Assembly (NCBI RefSeq): GCF_001968825.1
Contig: NZ_MIEU01000014.1
Coordinates: 62,001-126,000 of the forward strand
DNA length: 64,000 bases
DNA from: Tersicoccus sp. Bi-70
Lineage (GTDB): Bacteria > Actinomycetota > Actinomycetes > Actinomycetales > Micrococcaceae
Direction: 5' to 3'
How positions within the stretch are numbered: position 1 is the stretch's first letter; the number at the start of each line of letters is the position of its first letter. Of this stretch, positions 34,120 to 43,198 are shown piece by piece. The notes below the pieces were generated by a model, which saw nothing but the letters and a program-made list of their open reading frames with translations, did not search any database and had not been told where the DNA came from. The position numbers and the translations under genes are program-made.

Positions 34120-35235
34120 TCAGCCGGCCGCGGAGAGCTGACGCAGGGACGCCGGCAGGTCCCGGAACGCCGCCGCGACGCCGGGGTGGGCGATGCGCCC
34201 GTCGGCCACGTTGAGTCCGCGCGCCAGCGCCGGATCGGCCCGCAGCGCCTCCTCGGTGCCGAGGCGCGCGAGCCGCTGCACGTACGGCAGGGTCGCGTTG
34301 ATCAGCGCCTTCGTCGAGGTCCACGGCACGGCGCCGGGCATGTTCGCGACGCAGTAGTGCTGGATGCCGTCCACCTCGAACACGGGGTCGTCGTAGGTCG
34401 TCGGGTGGGACGTCTCGAAGCAGCCGCCCTGGTCGATGGCGACGTCGACGAGCAGCGAGTGCGGCTTGAGCAGGCGCAGGTGCTCGCGGCGGATGACCTT
34501 CGGCGCCGCGGAGCCGGGCACGAGCACGGCGCCGATGACGGCGTCCGCGTCGGCCAGTTCGGCCTCCAGGGTGTGCGGGTCGTTCATCAGCACGCGCACC
34601 CGGCCGCCGAAGAACTCCTCGAGCTGGCGGATCCGGGTGGGGCTGGTGTCCAGCACGGTGACCTCGGCCCGCAGCCCCAGCGACATCAGCGCTGCCTGGG
34701 TGCCGACCACCCCACCGCCGATGACGACGACGCGCGCGGGCCGCACGCCGGGGACGCCGCCCATCAGGATGCCGGCACCGCCGAACGGGGCCTGGAGATA
34801 CATGGCGGCGGCCTGCCCGGCGAGCCGCCCGGCGACCTCGCTCATGGGGGCGAGCAGCGGCAGGCCGGTGTGGTCCTGCACCGTCTCGTAGGCGATGGCG
34901 GTGGCGCCGGAGCGCAGCAGCGCCTCGGTGAGCGGCCGGTCGGCGGCCAGGTGCAGGTAGGTGAAGAGGGTCTGGCCGGCGTGCAGGTGCGGGTACTCCG
35001 CCTCGACCGGCTCCTTGACCTTGACCAGCAGGTCCGACTCGGCCCAGACGCGCTCGACGTCGGCGATGCTCGCGCCGGCGGCCTCGTAGTCCGCGTCGGT
35101 GTGGCCGGCACCGGTGCCGGAACCGGGTTCGACGAACACGCGGTGGCCCTCGTCGGTCAGGGCTCGGGCACCCGAGGGGTCCAGCCCCACGCGCCGCTCC
35201 GCTGGTTTGATCTCCTTGACGACTCCGACGCGCAT
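34120..35235 (-). CDS. ald: Alanine dehydrogenase
   Basis: NAD-dependent enzyme interconverting L-alanine and pyruvate plus ammonia, 371 residues, normal length. Marks are the N-terminal RVGVVKEIKPAERRVGL (substrate Arg/Lys), His near YLHLAADRPL, VIGGGVVGTQAALMSLGL NAD loop, and the C-terminal NMPGAVPWTSTKALINAT. The ATG 35235 has GGAG upstream. An upstream frame is Arg/Pro-rich and not used. About 160 bases separate it from MarR, with no other gene. Confidence 0.95.
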   Translation of the reverse strand: MRVGVVKEIKPAERRVGLDPSGARALTDEGHRVFVEPGSGTGAGHTDADYEAAGASIADVERVWAESDLLVKVKEPVEAEYPHLHAGQTLFTYLHLAADRPLTEALLRSGATAIAYETVQDHTGLPLLAPMSEVAGRLAGQAAAMYLQAPFGGAGILMGGVPGVRPARVVVIGGGVVGTQAALMSLGLRAEVTVLDTSPTRIRQLEEFFGGRVRVLMNDPHTLEAELADADAVIGAVLVPGSAAPKVIRREHLRLLKPHSLLVDVAIDQGGCFETSHPTTYDDPVFEVDGIQHYCVANMPGAVPWTSTKALINATLPYVQRLARLGTEEALRADPALARGLNVADGRIAHPGVAAAFRDLPASLRQLSAAG

Positions 35236-35365
35236 GACGCTCCGTTCTGACGGTGCCGCGCCGAACGGATCTCGCCGGCGCGAAGACCGGCTCCGCGGGG
35301 TTGGCGCGCCGGCCCCTCCAGCGTGGAGGGACCGGGTCGGAAAGTCCAGAGGTCGCGGCGCCCGG

Positions 35366-35680
35366 TCAGCTCCGGACGGCGGCCAGCGCGGCCTCGGCGA
35401 GCCGGTTCCACTCGGAGACCTGCTCGACGGGGACGGCGACCCAGCCGGGCTCGACCGTCCCGTCACCGGCCGGCGAGAAGTCGCCCGCGCCGTCGATGCG
35501 CAGGGCGTCCTGCGCCGCCGGGGTGTCCTCGCCGAGCCGGAACGCCATGGTGTCCCGCTTCAGGCAGGCGAAGGGGACGCCGCCCACGAACAGACCGGAT
35601 CCGCCGAACAGCTCGCCGGTGATCGCTCCCTCACTCTCCAGGTCGACCGCCAACTGGGTGAACAGGGCTTCGACGTCCAT
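35366..35680 (-). CDS. TfoX N-terminal domain protein
   Basis: A 104-residue protein with the TfoX_N pattern: ITGELFGGSGLFVGGVPFACLKRDTMAFRLGE, then a final helix. Stand-alone TfoX_N proteins are common in Actinobacteria and have no proven role. Competence is not implied. It is 3 bases after the DUF3151 gene, so co-transcribed. The start is ATG 35680. Confidence 0.8.
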   Translation of the reverse strand: MDVEALFTQLAVDLESEGAITGELFGGSGLFVGGVPFACLKRDTMAFRLGEDTPAAQDALRIDGAGDFSPAGDGTVEPGWVAVPVEQVSEWNRLAEAALAAVRS

Positions 35681-35683
35681 CGC

Positions 35684-36127
35684 TCAGCCCGCCGTGCCGT
35701 GGTGGCCGGCGTCGCGGATGGCGTCCGTGGCGGTCGGATCCGAGTCGCGCAGGAACACGGTGACGCGCTCCGCCTCGTCGATCTCCCCGATCTGCGCGGC
35801 GGCCGAACCGAGCGCCGCCAGGGAACGCAGGAAGCCGCGGTTGGGCTCGTGCCGGTACGGGACGGGCCCGGCGCCACGCCAGCCGGCCCGGCGCAGGGCG
35901 TCGAGCCCCCGGTGGTAGCCAACCCGGGCGTAGGCGTAGCCCTCGATCACCCGTCCGTCGGCGAGGGCGTCCTCGGCGAGCAGGGCCCAGGGCAGTGAGG
36001 TGGCGGGGAACTGGCGGGCCAGGTCGTCGGCCTCGTCACCGGCCTCGATCCGTGCGTCGAGCTCGGGCTGCTCGGGCAGGAGCGTCGGCTCGGGTTCGAG
36101 CAGGTTGCGGTGCGGGTTCTCGCTCAT
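35684..36127 (-). CDS. DUF3151 family protein
   Basis: A 147-residue actinobacterial protein, recognised by the NLLEPEPTLLPEQPE start and the WALLAEDALADGRVIEGYAYARVGYHRGLDALRRAGW core. It resembles a TPR-like helical protein. Genes of this family regularly lie beside fba, as here. Function unknown. The ATG 36127 follows a hairpin (36149-36193). It is leftward and lies downstream of fba. Confidence 0.85.
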   Translation of the reverse strand: MSENPHRNLLEPEPTLLPEQPELDARIEAGDEADDLARQFPATSLPWALLAEDALADGRVIEGYAYARVGYHRGLDALRRAGWRGAGPVPYRHEPNRGFLRSLAALGSAAAQIGEIDEAERVTVFLRDSDPTATDAIRDAGHHGTAG

Positions 36128-36148
36128 GTGTTCCTCTCGGGACGGGCA

Positions 36149-36193
36149 GACGCCGGGCCCGCGCCGCGGATATCGCGGTGCGGGCCCGGCGTC
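36149..36193 (-). terminator. Strong hairpin between fba and DUF3151
   Basis: GACGCCGGGCCCGC and its perfect 14-base complement flank a 17-base loop with CCGCG/CGCGG inside. It has no U-tract and 21 bases separate it from the next start, so it may be a partial terminator or an RNA-stability element rather than a full stop. Confidence 0.55.
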
Positions 36194-36230
36194 CTGGCGT
36201 TGCTGCTGACGGTGACCTCGGGTGAGCGGC

Positions 36231-37250
<1,020 letters not shown>

Positions 37251-37443
37251 GACCGTCTCCTTGATCCGTCGGGGCGACGGCCGTCGTGCCGTCGCGGCTG
37301 TGCTGGCGGGCCGGTGGCACCGGCCTCCGCCCAGGACTTCCGCCCCCATCCTAGTCAGCAGGCGAGGTCCGCCGCCGGGCGTGACGGCACCGGCCGGGCG
37401 TGGTCCTGACGTGCCCCGGCCCCGAGGCACCCCGGGCGTGGAA

Positions 37444-37488
37444 GCGCCCCGGCACGCCCGTCCCGTCGAGGACGTCGTGCCGGGGCGC
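37444..37488 (-). terminator. Terminator-like hairpin downstream of the S53 peptidase gene
   Basis: GCGCCCCGGCAC pairs perfectly with GTGCCGGGGCGC over a 21-base loop, 57 bases after the stop of the leftward peptidase gene and well before the fba start. No U-tract is present. Confidence 0.5.
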
Positions 37489-37544
37489 CGAGGAGCGACC
37501 ACCGCGTCACCCGGCTCCGTCGGGAGCCTGGTGACGCGCCGTCA

Positions 37545-39515
37545 TCATCGCCGCAGCAGGGTGGCCGCCACGTTCAGCGAGAGGCTCCCGACCCCGGTCA
37601 CGTCGTCGTACCCGCGCTTCGTGGTCAGGGAGGTGTCGGTGTCCAGGCTGATCAGGTAGCTGGACCCCGTGGTCTCGCTGGTGAAGGCGAGCGCCTGCCG
37701 CGGGTTCTGCGGCAGCACATCACGGAACAGGCTCGGCGCGTACCGGTCGGTCAGGTAGATGGTCGGGTTCGCGAAACCGAGCGTGCGGTGGGTCAGCTGC
37801 TGGGCGATCGCCATCTGGGCCGCCACGACCGGGGAGGCCAGCGAGGTGCCGCCGTACGTCTCGTTGATGTAGTCGCCCGTCTGCAGGGTGGCGTCGTCGA
37901 CAATCGGCCGGTACCCGATCTGGTAGCCGGTGTAGGGGTCGGCGACGGCGGCGAGGTCCGGGGAGACGCGGTGGCCGTTCGCCAGGGACGACGGCACCAC
38001 CCCGCGCTGGTACGCGGGTTCGGGGAACAGCAGGCTGGGCCCGCCACCGGCACCGAACCGGAACGTGCCCGGCAGCGCTCCGGCGTAGGCCAGCCCACCG
38101 GTCGAGGTCGTGACGATCTGCTGGCGCGACGAACCCCAGCCCGTCTCGAACAGGTAGTTCCCGTTCCGGCCGACGGCGAGACTCGTGCCGCCGATCGACG
38201 TCACCCACGGGGAGCTGGCGGGGAAGTCCGGGTCCGGGTAGCCCAGGGCGGCCGCCTCGTCACCGGAGTCACCGCTCGAGAAGTACAGGCCGATGCCCTC
38301 GGCGGCGGCCTGCATCTGCTCGTTCACCTCGCCGGCGATCGCGTCGGCGGGCAGGTTCTCGCCCTGGTTGCCGTAGCTGTTGCTGACGATGGTCGCGAGC
38401 TTGCGGTCGAGGATCTTCGCCATCGCGACGTCGAGCCCGCCACCGCAGTTCGTGCCGCCGACGTAGAGGATCGACGCGCCGGGAGCGACGCCGTGCACGG
38501 ACTCGACGTCCAGCGTCTCCTCACCCTGCCAACCGCTCGGCTGCGCGCAGAGGGCCTGATCGGTGAACTGGGAGGGCGACGGGACGATCTCCCGGTAGGT
38601 GGAGGCCGTCAGCTGCGGCAGTCCCGCCGCGGCCGAGAACCTGTTGGCGTCCTGCCGCATGGTCGGGGACGCGTAGGCGTCGATGATGGCGACCGTCTGG
38701 CCGTGCCCGTCGACGCCGTGCTTCGTGTAGGTGGTCAGGCCGTACGCGGACTGCAGCTGGCTGGGCTGGTACCCGCAGATGTAGGTCCCGTACCGGGTGT
38801 TGCCGCCGTACGCGGGCGGCACCGTGACCTGGTGCTCGTTCCAGTAGGTGCTGCAGGGCGTCTGCACGGCCGGGGTGGCGGCCGCCGCCTTGCGGGGCGC
38901 GGGCGACGGCGCGTCCGGCTTGACCAGGTCGGGGTGGGTGAGCAGACGGCCCTGGTCGAGGCTGACGCCCGCGACCTTGCCGGCGAGCGCGGCCGGTACG
39001 GACGCGGCGGTCGAGGGCGCCACGACGGACCTGCCGCCGTGGACGTACCGGTGCAGCTGGGTGCCGAAGGCCGTCCCCGCCTGCGCGGCGGTGGTGCGGA
39101 AGACGACGAACTGCCGGCTCTCCGGGACGGCGGTGATGGTGGCGTGGTGCGCCTTCAGGTAGGCCAGCACGCTGTTCAGGTCCGCCTGCGTCGGCGAGAA
39201 CCGCTGGATCCACTGCTGCGGGCTGAGCCAGTGACGGTAGTTCGGGGACGTCGGCGTGGAGACCGACGTCGCGAGCGCCCGGGCCTGATCCGCGTTCCGC
39301 AGGGGCAGGTAGATCTCCCCCTCGACCGTCGTGTCGGTCGCCGCGGCACCCTGATCGTTGGCCGCGGTGGCCCAGGAGGGGACGGACCCGGCGAGGGTGT
39401 GAGGGCCGGGTGGTGCGGCCACCGCGCCGGTCGCGCCGATGGTCAACAGGCAGGTGATGCCTGCGGCGAGTGCAGCGGCTCGCCCGGATCCTGTGGAGCG
39501 TCGTAGGGCTCTCAT
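37545..39515 (-). CDS. Secreted S53-family (sedolisin) serine peptidase
   Basis: A 656-residue exported peptidase. A signal peptide ends near VAAPPG (about residue 35). Then comes a pro-kumamolisin activation domain (about 70-220; PLRNADQARALATSV, WLSPQQW, AFGTQLHRY) and the peptidase domain. The catalytic Glu and Asp are in GEETLDVESVHGVAPGA, the oxyanion Asp near SGDSGDE, and the Ser in YGGTSLASPVVAAQ. Calcium-binding residues follow near the C-terminus (DVTGVGSL). Sedolisins are acid-active endopeptidases. Start ATG 39515 has AAGAGG upstream. Confidence 0.92.
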   Translation of the reverse strand: MRALRRSTGSGRAAALAAGITCLLTIGATGAVAAPPGPHTLAGSVPSWATAANDQGAAATDTTVEGEIYLPLRNADQARALATSVSTPTSPNYRHWLSPQQWIQRFSPTQADLNSVLAYLKAHHATITAVPESRQFVVFRTTAAQAGTAFGTQLHRYVHGGRSVVAPSTAASVPAALAGKVAGVSLDQGRLLTHPDLVKPDAPSPAPRKAAAATPAVQTPCSTYWNEHQVTVPPAYGGNTRYGTYICGYQPSQLQSAYGLTTYTKHGVDGHGQTVAIIDAYASPTMRQDANRFSAAAGLPQLTASTYREIVPSPSQFTDQALCAQPSGWQGEETLDVESVHGVAPGASILYVGGTNCGGGLDVAMAKILDRKLATIVSNSYGNQGENLPADAIAGEVNEQMQAAAEGIGLYFSSGDSGDEAAALGYPDPDFPASSPWVTSIGGTSLAVGRNGNYLFETGWGSSRQQIVTTSTGGLAYAGALPGTFRFGAGGGPSLLFPEPAYQRGVVPSSLANGHRVSPDLAAVADPYTGYQIGYRPIVDDATLQTGDYINETYGGTSLASPVVAAQMAIAQQLTHRTLGFANPTIYLTDRYAPSLFRDVLPQNPRQALAFTSETTGSSYLISLDTDTSLTTKRGYDDVTGVGSLSLNVAATLLRR

Positions 39516-39836
39516 GGGATACCTCTTCGCTTGGCGGGCGCCCTGTGCGCCCACATGGGCGGGAGCCTAGAGCGATAGTGAGGTTTCCGAAAGATCTCGA
39601 CAGACCGTCGGTGGTGTGCTTGGGAAGGCGAGCGTCGGTGGCGCCCGATCGACGCGCCGAATCTCTCTCGTTTTTCGAGATTCAGCGCTATGCTGATGCC
39701 ATCTCCCGGGCGGCGACACGTCCCCCATTCCCTGCTCGGTCGAGATGAATGAGTGGCTGGTATCGACCTCGTCCCCCCGGGTGCCGGTGCCAGCCGCTTC
39801 ACGTGCGGGGCGGTCCCGGCCGCACCGCCGATCCCG
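39516..39836. promoter_or_regulatory. Gene-free control region upstream of the S53 gene
   Basis: About 320 bases with no credible gene. It holds GGGCGC-N5-GCGCCC (39536-39552) and an AT-richer tract near 39650-39700 with a dyad, GAATCTC (39659) and GAGATTC (39677), around a TTTTT core. This is the likely promoter and regulator-binding area. No known box is matched. Confidence 0.4.
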
Positions 39837-40595
39837 TCACCGCGGACGTTGCTGGAAGCGGTGCCGGCGCACCCACGCGTGCATGGTGATCGCCGCCGCC
39901 GCGGAGGCGTTGATGGATCGCGTCGACCCGTACTGGGCGATCGAGAGGGTCGCCGCCGCGGCGTCGTGCGCGGCGTCGGTCAGGCCCGGGCCCTCCTGGC
40001 CGAACACGAGCACGCAGGCCCGGGGCAGGTCGGCGGTCTCGAGCGGAACGGAACCGGGACCGTTGTCGATCGCGAGCACCGTGAGGCCGGCATCCTGCGC
40101 CCAGGCGAGGAAGTCGGCGAGCGTCTCGTGATGGCGGACGTGCTGGTAGCGGTCGGTGACCATGGCGCCGCGACGGTTCCAGCGACGCCGGCCGATGATG
40201 TGCACCTCAGCGGCGAGGAACGCGTTGGCGGTCCGGACGATCGAGCCGATGTTGGCGTCGTGCTGCCAGTTCTCGATCGCGACGTGGAACGGGTTCCGCT
40301 GCTCGTCGAGGTCCGCGACGATGGCCTCGTGCCGCCAGTACCGGTAGGCGTCGACCACGTTGCGGGCGTCACCGTGTCGCAGCAGCTCCGGGTCCCAGTG
40401 CTCTCCCTCCGGCCACGGCCCCTCCCACGGGCCGACCCCCACCGGCAGCACCGGCTCCGCGTCGTCGGCCGCGCCGGACGCAGCGCCGGACGGGTCGGCG
40501 GGCGGGTCGGCGTCAGGCGGGAGGGTCACCGTCTCACCGTAGTGGGCCACCGGCGGCTCTCCGCGCCGTCCGCGACCCGTCGCCGTCATCGGCAT
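39837..40595 (-). CDS. SpoU-family RNA 2'-O-methyltransferase
   Basis: SPOUT-fold methyltransferase acting on rRNA or tRNA ribose, about 252 residues. The three motifs are in order: NIGSIVRTANAF (motif 1), VLVFGQEGPGL (motif 2) and SIAQYGSTRSINASAAAAI (motif 3, knot). The first ~50 residues are Pro/Ala/Gly-rich. The exact start is uncertain (GTG 40598, ATG 40595 or 40589). It is divergent from the HAD-IIA gene at 40679. Confidence 0.88.
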   Translation of the reverse strand: MPMTATGRGRRGEPPVAHYGETVTLPPDADPPADPSGAASGAADDAEPVLPVGVGPWEGPWPEGEHWDPELLRHGDARNVVDAYRYWRHEAIVADLDEQRNPFHVAIENWQHDANIGSIVRTANAFLAAEVHIIGRRRWNRRGAMVTDRYQHVRHHETLADFLAWAQDAGLTVLAIDNGPGSVPLETADLPRACVLVFGQEGPGLTDAAHDAAAATLSIAQYGSTRSINASAAAAITMHAWVRRHRFQQRPR

Positions 40596-40678
40596 CACAC
40601 CGCCGAAGCCTCGCGTGGGGGCGGCAACGGTGGCAGGATCGGGGCATCCGCCCTTGCCACCGCGCTGAGGAGGCCACC

Positions 40679-41458
40679 ATCAGAAACCCCCAGGACATCG
40701 AGTGCTGGCTCACCGACATGGACGGGGTCCTGGTGCACGAGAACCAGGCCATCCCCGGTGCCGCCGAACTGATCGAGCGCTGGGTCGACACGTCGCGGCG
40801 CTTCCTCGTGCTGACCAACAACTCGATCTACACGCCGCGGGACCTCGCGGCCCGGCTCTCCTGGTCCGGCCTGGCCGTGCCGGAGGAGAACATCTGGACG
40901 TCGGCGCTGGCCACGGCCCAGTTCCTGGCGAATCAGGCGCCCGGCGGTCGCGCCTTCGTGATCGGCGAGGCGGGCCTGACGACGGCCCTGCACGAGGCGG
41001 GCTTCATCCTCACGGACAGCGAGCCGGACTACGTGGTCCTCGGGGAGACCCGGACCTACTCGTTCGAGGCGATCACGTCCGCGATCCGGCTCATCATGGA
41101 CGGCGCCAAGTTCATCGCGACCAACCCGGACGTCACCGGTCCCTCCCCGCAGGGCGTGCTGCCCGCGACGGGGGCGGTGGCCGCGTTGATCTCGCAGGCC
41201 ACCGGCCTGCAGCCGTACATCGTCGGCAAGCCCAACCCGATGATGTTCCGATCCGCGATGAACCGGATCGAGGCGCACTCGGAGACGACGGCGATGATCG
41301 GCGACCGGATGGACACCGACATCATCGCCGGCATGGAGGCGGGCCTGCTGACCGTCCTCGTCCTCAGCGGCATCACCACCCGGGAGGACCTGGGCACCTT
41401 CCCGTTCCGGCCGAACCGCATCTACGACCACGTCGGGGCCCTGCTCAAGGACCTGTGA
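40679..41458 (+). CDS. HAD-IIA (NagD-like) phosphatase with apparent ATC start
   Basis: A 259-residue HAD-IIA hydrolase. Motif I, WLTDMDGVLVHEN, carries the nucleophile Asp before the Met at 40718, so starting there would remove it. The only upstream start with a ribosome site is ATC at 40679, five bases after GGAGG. No ATG, GTG or TTG is in frame above it. The N-terminus then reads IRNPQDIECWLTDMDG, where families have MRNPQDIECW. Motif II is FLVLTNNSIYTPRDL, and motif IV is MIGDRMDTDIIAGMEAG. The family commonly dephosphorylates UMP/AMP or sugar phosphates. Confidence 0.82.
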   Translation: MRNPQDIECWLTDMDGVLVHENQAIPGAAELIERWVDTSRRFLVLTNNSIYTPRDLAARLSWSGLAVPEENIWTSALATAQFLANQAPGGRAFVIGEAGLTTALHEAGFILTDSEPDYVVLGETRTYSFEAITSAIRLIMDGAKFIATNPDVTGPSPQGVLPATGAVAALISQATGLQPYIVGKPNPMMFRSAMNRIEAHSETTAMIGDRMDTDIIAGMEAGLLTVLVLSGITTREDLGTFPFRPNRIYDHVGALLKDL

Positions 41459-41481
41459 CGGCGGGCAGACGCGCGACGGCG

Positions 41482-42513
41482 TCAGGGCCCGGGGCTCGCG
41501 GTTCCCGACGTCGTGCCGATCGCGCGGGGCACCGGCAGGCACTGCCAGCACAGCCGGTCCAGCGCCTGCTGGTACAGCTGCGGGTTCCACTGGGGGCTGG
41601 CGTGCGCCGGCCGGGCACCGGCGGTCGAGATCAGCGGCGGCACGAGGTTGCGGGGCAGGGTGTCCGCCCAGCCGGCGGCGGCGTTGACCGCATCGACGGT
41701 GTCGTCGCCGGCGTTGCCGAGGTAACCGACGGCGGTCGAGCCGAGGTCGTTCGCGAACACGCCGGCGTCGTAGTTGTAGATGTACGCGGACTCGGACTGG
41801 ATCAGCGTGTTCGACGGCGCGAGCGGGCTCAGCTGGGCCGCGGTCTGATCGGCGATCTGCTGCCAGGTCCGCTCGTTCTTGTTCGCCACCCGTTCCCCGA
41901 ACTCCATCGCCGCGCGCACGGTGGACGGGATCGCGTAACCGAGCTCGTACGAGTAGGCCAGGCCGTCGAACCACCGGGAGTTGAGCACGTCCAGCCGGCT
42001 GTGCGGGGTGGAGTCGAGGACGATCAGGGGCACCGCGAGACCCGCCCGACGCAACCGCACCGCGAGCTGGACGGCGACCATGCCGCCGAAGCTGTGCCCG
42101 TAGAGCAGCATCGACGTGATGCCGCGTTCGGTCGCGTACGCGAGCGCCGCCCGGGTCAGCGCGGCGATCTCGAGGCCCTCGTTGGAGTAGCCCGCCCACG
42201 CCAGCCGGCCGCGGGTGACCATCGCCGGCGCGAGGGAGGCGAGCACCCACTGGCTCTCCTCCCAGCTGAGCTTGAAGCCGGGCAGCACCAGCCAGCTGGT
42301 GGTCGGGTGCAGGGCGTCCGCCTCGGCCGAGCCGACCCCCTGGACGGTGTGGGTCGACCGCTCGTGGGCGATGCGGCCGGTGATCCCCAGGTCGGTGGCG
42401 AGCACGGCGCCGACGGCCGCCGTGCGCAGGAAGGCCCGCCGCGACATCGCCCGCGTCCGGGCGATGAACCGCAGCTGTTCCGCGGTCCCCGTCAGATCCG
42501 GCAGACCGTCCAC
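41482..42513 (-). CDS. Alpha/beta hydrolase with Tat-type signal
   Basis: A 343-residue alpha/beta hydrolase. The N-terminus has a twin-arginine motif, SRRAFLRTAAVGAVLA, so it is probably exported folded. The nucleophile is in YGHSFGGMVAV, the usual lipase/esterase elbow. A PGFKLSWEESQWV segment and a Trp-rich C-terminus follow. The start GTG 42513 is four bases after the pyrE stop, so it is co-transcribed, with a ~22-residue stretch before the Arg-Arg. An ATG at 42447 (directly before the Arg pair) is an alternative. Substrate unknown. Confidence 0.75.
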   Translation of the reverse strand: MDGLPDLTGTAEQLRFIARTRAMSRRAFLRTAAVGAVLATDLGITGRIAHERSTHTVQGVGSAEADALHPTTSWLVLPGFKLSWEESQWVLASLAPAMVTRGRLAWAGYSNEGLEIAALTRAALAYATERGITSMLLYGHSFGGMVAVQLAVRLRRAGLAVPLIVLDSTPHSRLDVLNSRWFDGLAYSYELGYAIPSTVRAAMEFGERVANKNERTWQQIADQTAAQLSPLAPSNTLIQSESAYIYNYDAGVFANDLGSTAVGYLGNAGDDTVDAVNAAAGWADTLPRNLVPPLISTAGARPAHASPQWNPQLYQQALDRLCWQCLPVPRAIGTTSGTASPGP

Positions 42514-42517
42514 GGCG

Positions 42518-43090
42518 CTACAACCCGAGATCGTCCTTGCTGAAGGCCGCCAGGCACGGGACGCCGGCGGTCTGCTCGATGCGCTCGCGCGCCCCGGTGT
42601 TGCGGTCAACGATGACGAGCACCGCGACCACCTCGGCGCCCGCGGCGACCAGCGCCTCGACCGCGGTCAGGGCCGATCCGCCGGTGGTCGACGTGTCCTC
42701 GACGACCACGACGCGACGCCCGGCGACGTCGGGCCCCTCCACCTGCCGGCTCATCCCGTAGGACTTCTGCGCCTTGCGGACGACGAAGGCGTCGATCTGC
42801 CGGTCGGAGGCGGCGGCGACGTGCATGATCGACGTGGCCACCGGATCTGCGCCCATGGTCAGGCCGCCGACGGCGTCGACGTCGCCCAGGTCGTTGCGGT
42901 CCATCAGGTCCAGCAGCACCCGGCCCACCAGCGGGGAGGCCTCGTGGTGCAGCGTGACGCGGCGCAGGTCGATGTAGTAGTCGGCCTCCATCCCGCTGGC
43001 CAGCGTGACCCGGCCGCGCACGACGGCCAGCGCGCTGATCAGTTCCTGCAGGCGCGCGCGGGCGTCGTCGAGGGAAGGGGGTGTGCTCAT
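42518..43090 (-). CDS. pyrE: Orotate phosphoribosyltransferase
   Basis: Pyrimidine biosynthesis enzyme joining orotate and PRPP to OMP, 190 residues, normal length for bacterial PyrE. The PRPP loop is VVVVEDTSTTGGSALTAVEAL, and GMEADYYIDLRRVTLH and VGGLTMGADPVA occur earlier. The start is ATG 43090, with a TAGACT box seven bases before it, so perhaps leaderless. A hydrolase gene follows after four bases. Confidence 0.95.
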   Translation of the reverse strand: MSTPPSLDDARARLQELISALAVVRGRVTLASGMEADYYIDLRRVTLHHEASPLVGRVLLDLMDRNDLGDVDAVGGLTMGADPVATSIMHVAAASDRQIDAFVVRKAQKSYGMSRQVEGPDVAGRRVVVVEDTSTTGGSALTAVEALVAAGAEVVAVLVIVDRNTGARERIEQTAGVPCLAAFSKDDLGL

Positions 43091-43198
43091 GCACGCCAGT
43101 CTATCCAGCGCGGTCGCGGCCCCCGTCAGCACGGGTGCGGCGCCCGCGGGTACCGCGAGGACCTATCATGGCCGCGAGACCGTCCAGGAAAGGATGCT

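Noticed and set aside
36211-36226. GGTGACCTCGGGTGAG after fba as a CRP-like site
   Set aside because: Only GTGACCT matches. There is no TCA half, and the location is downstream of a gene.
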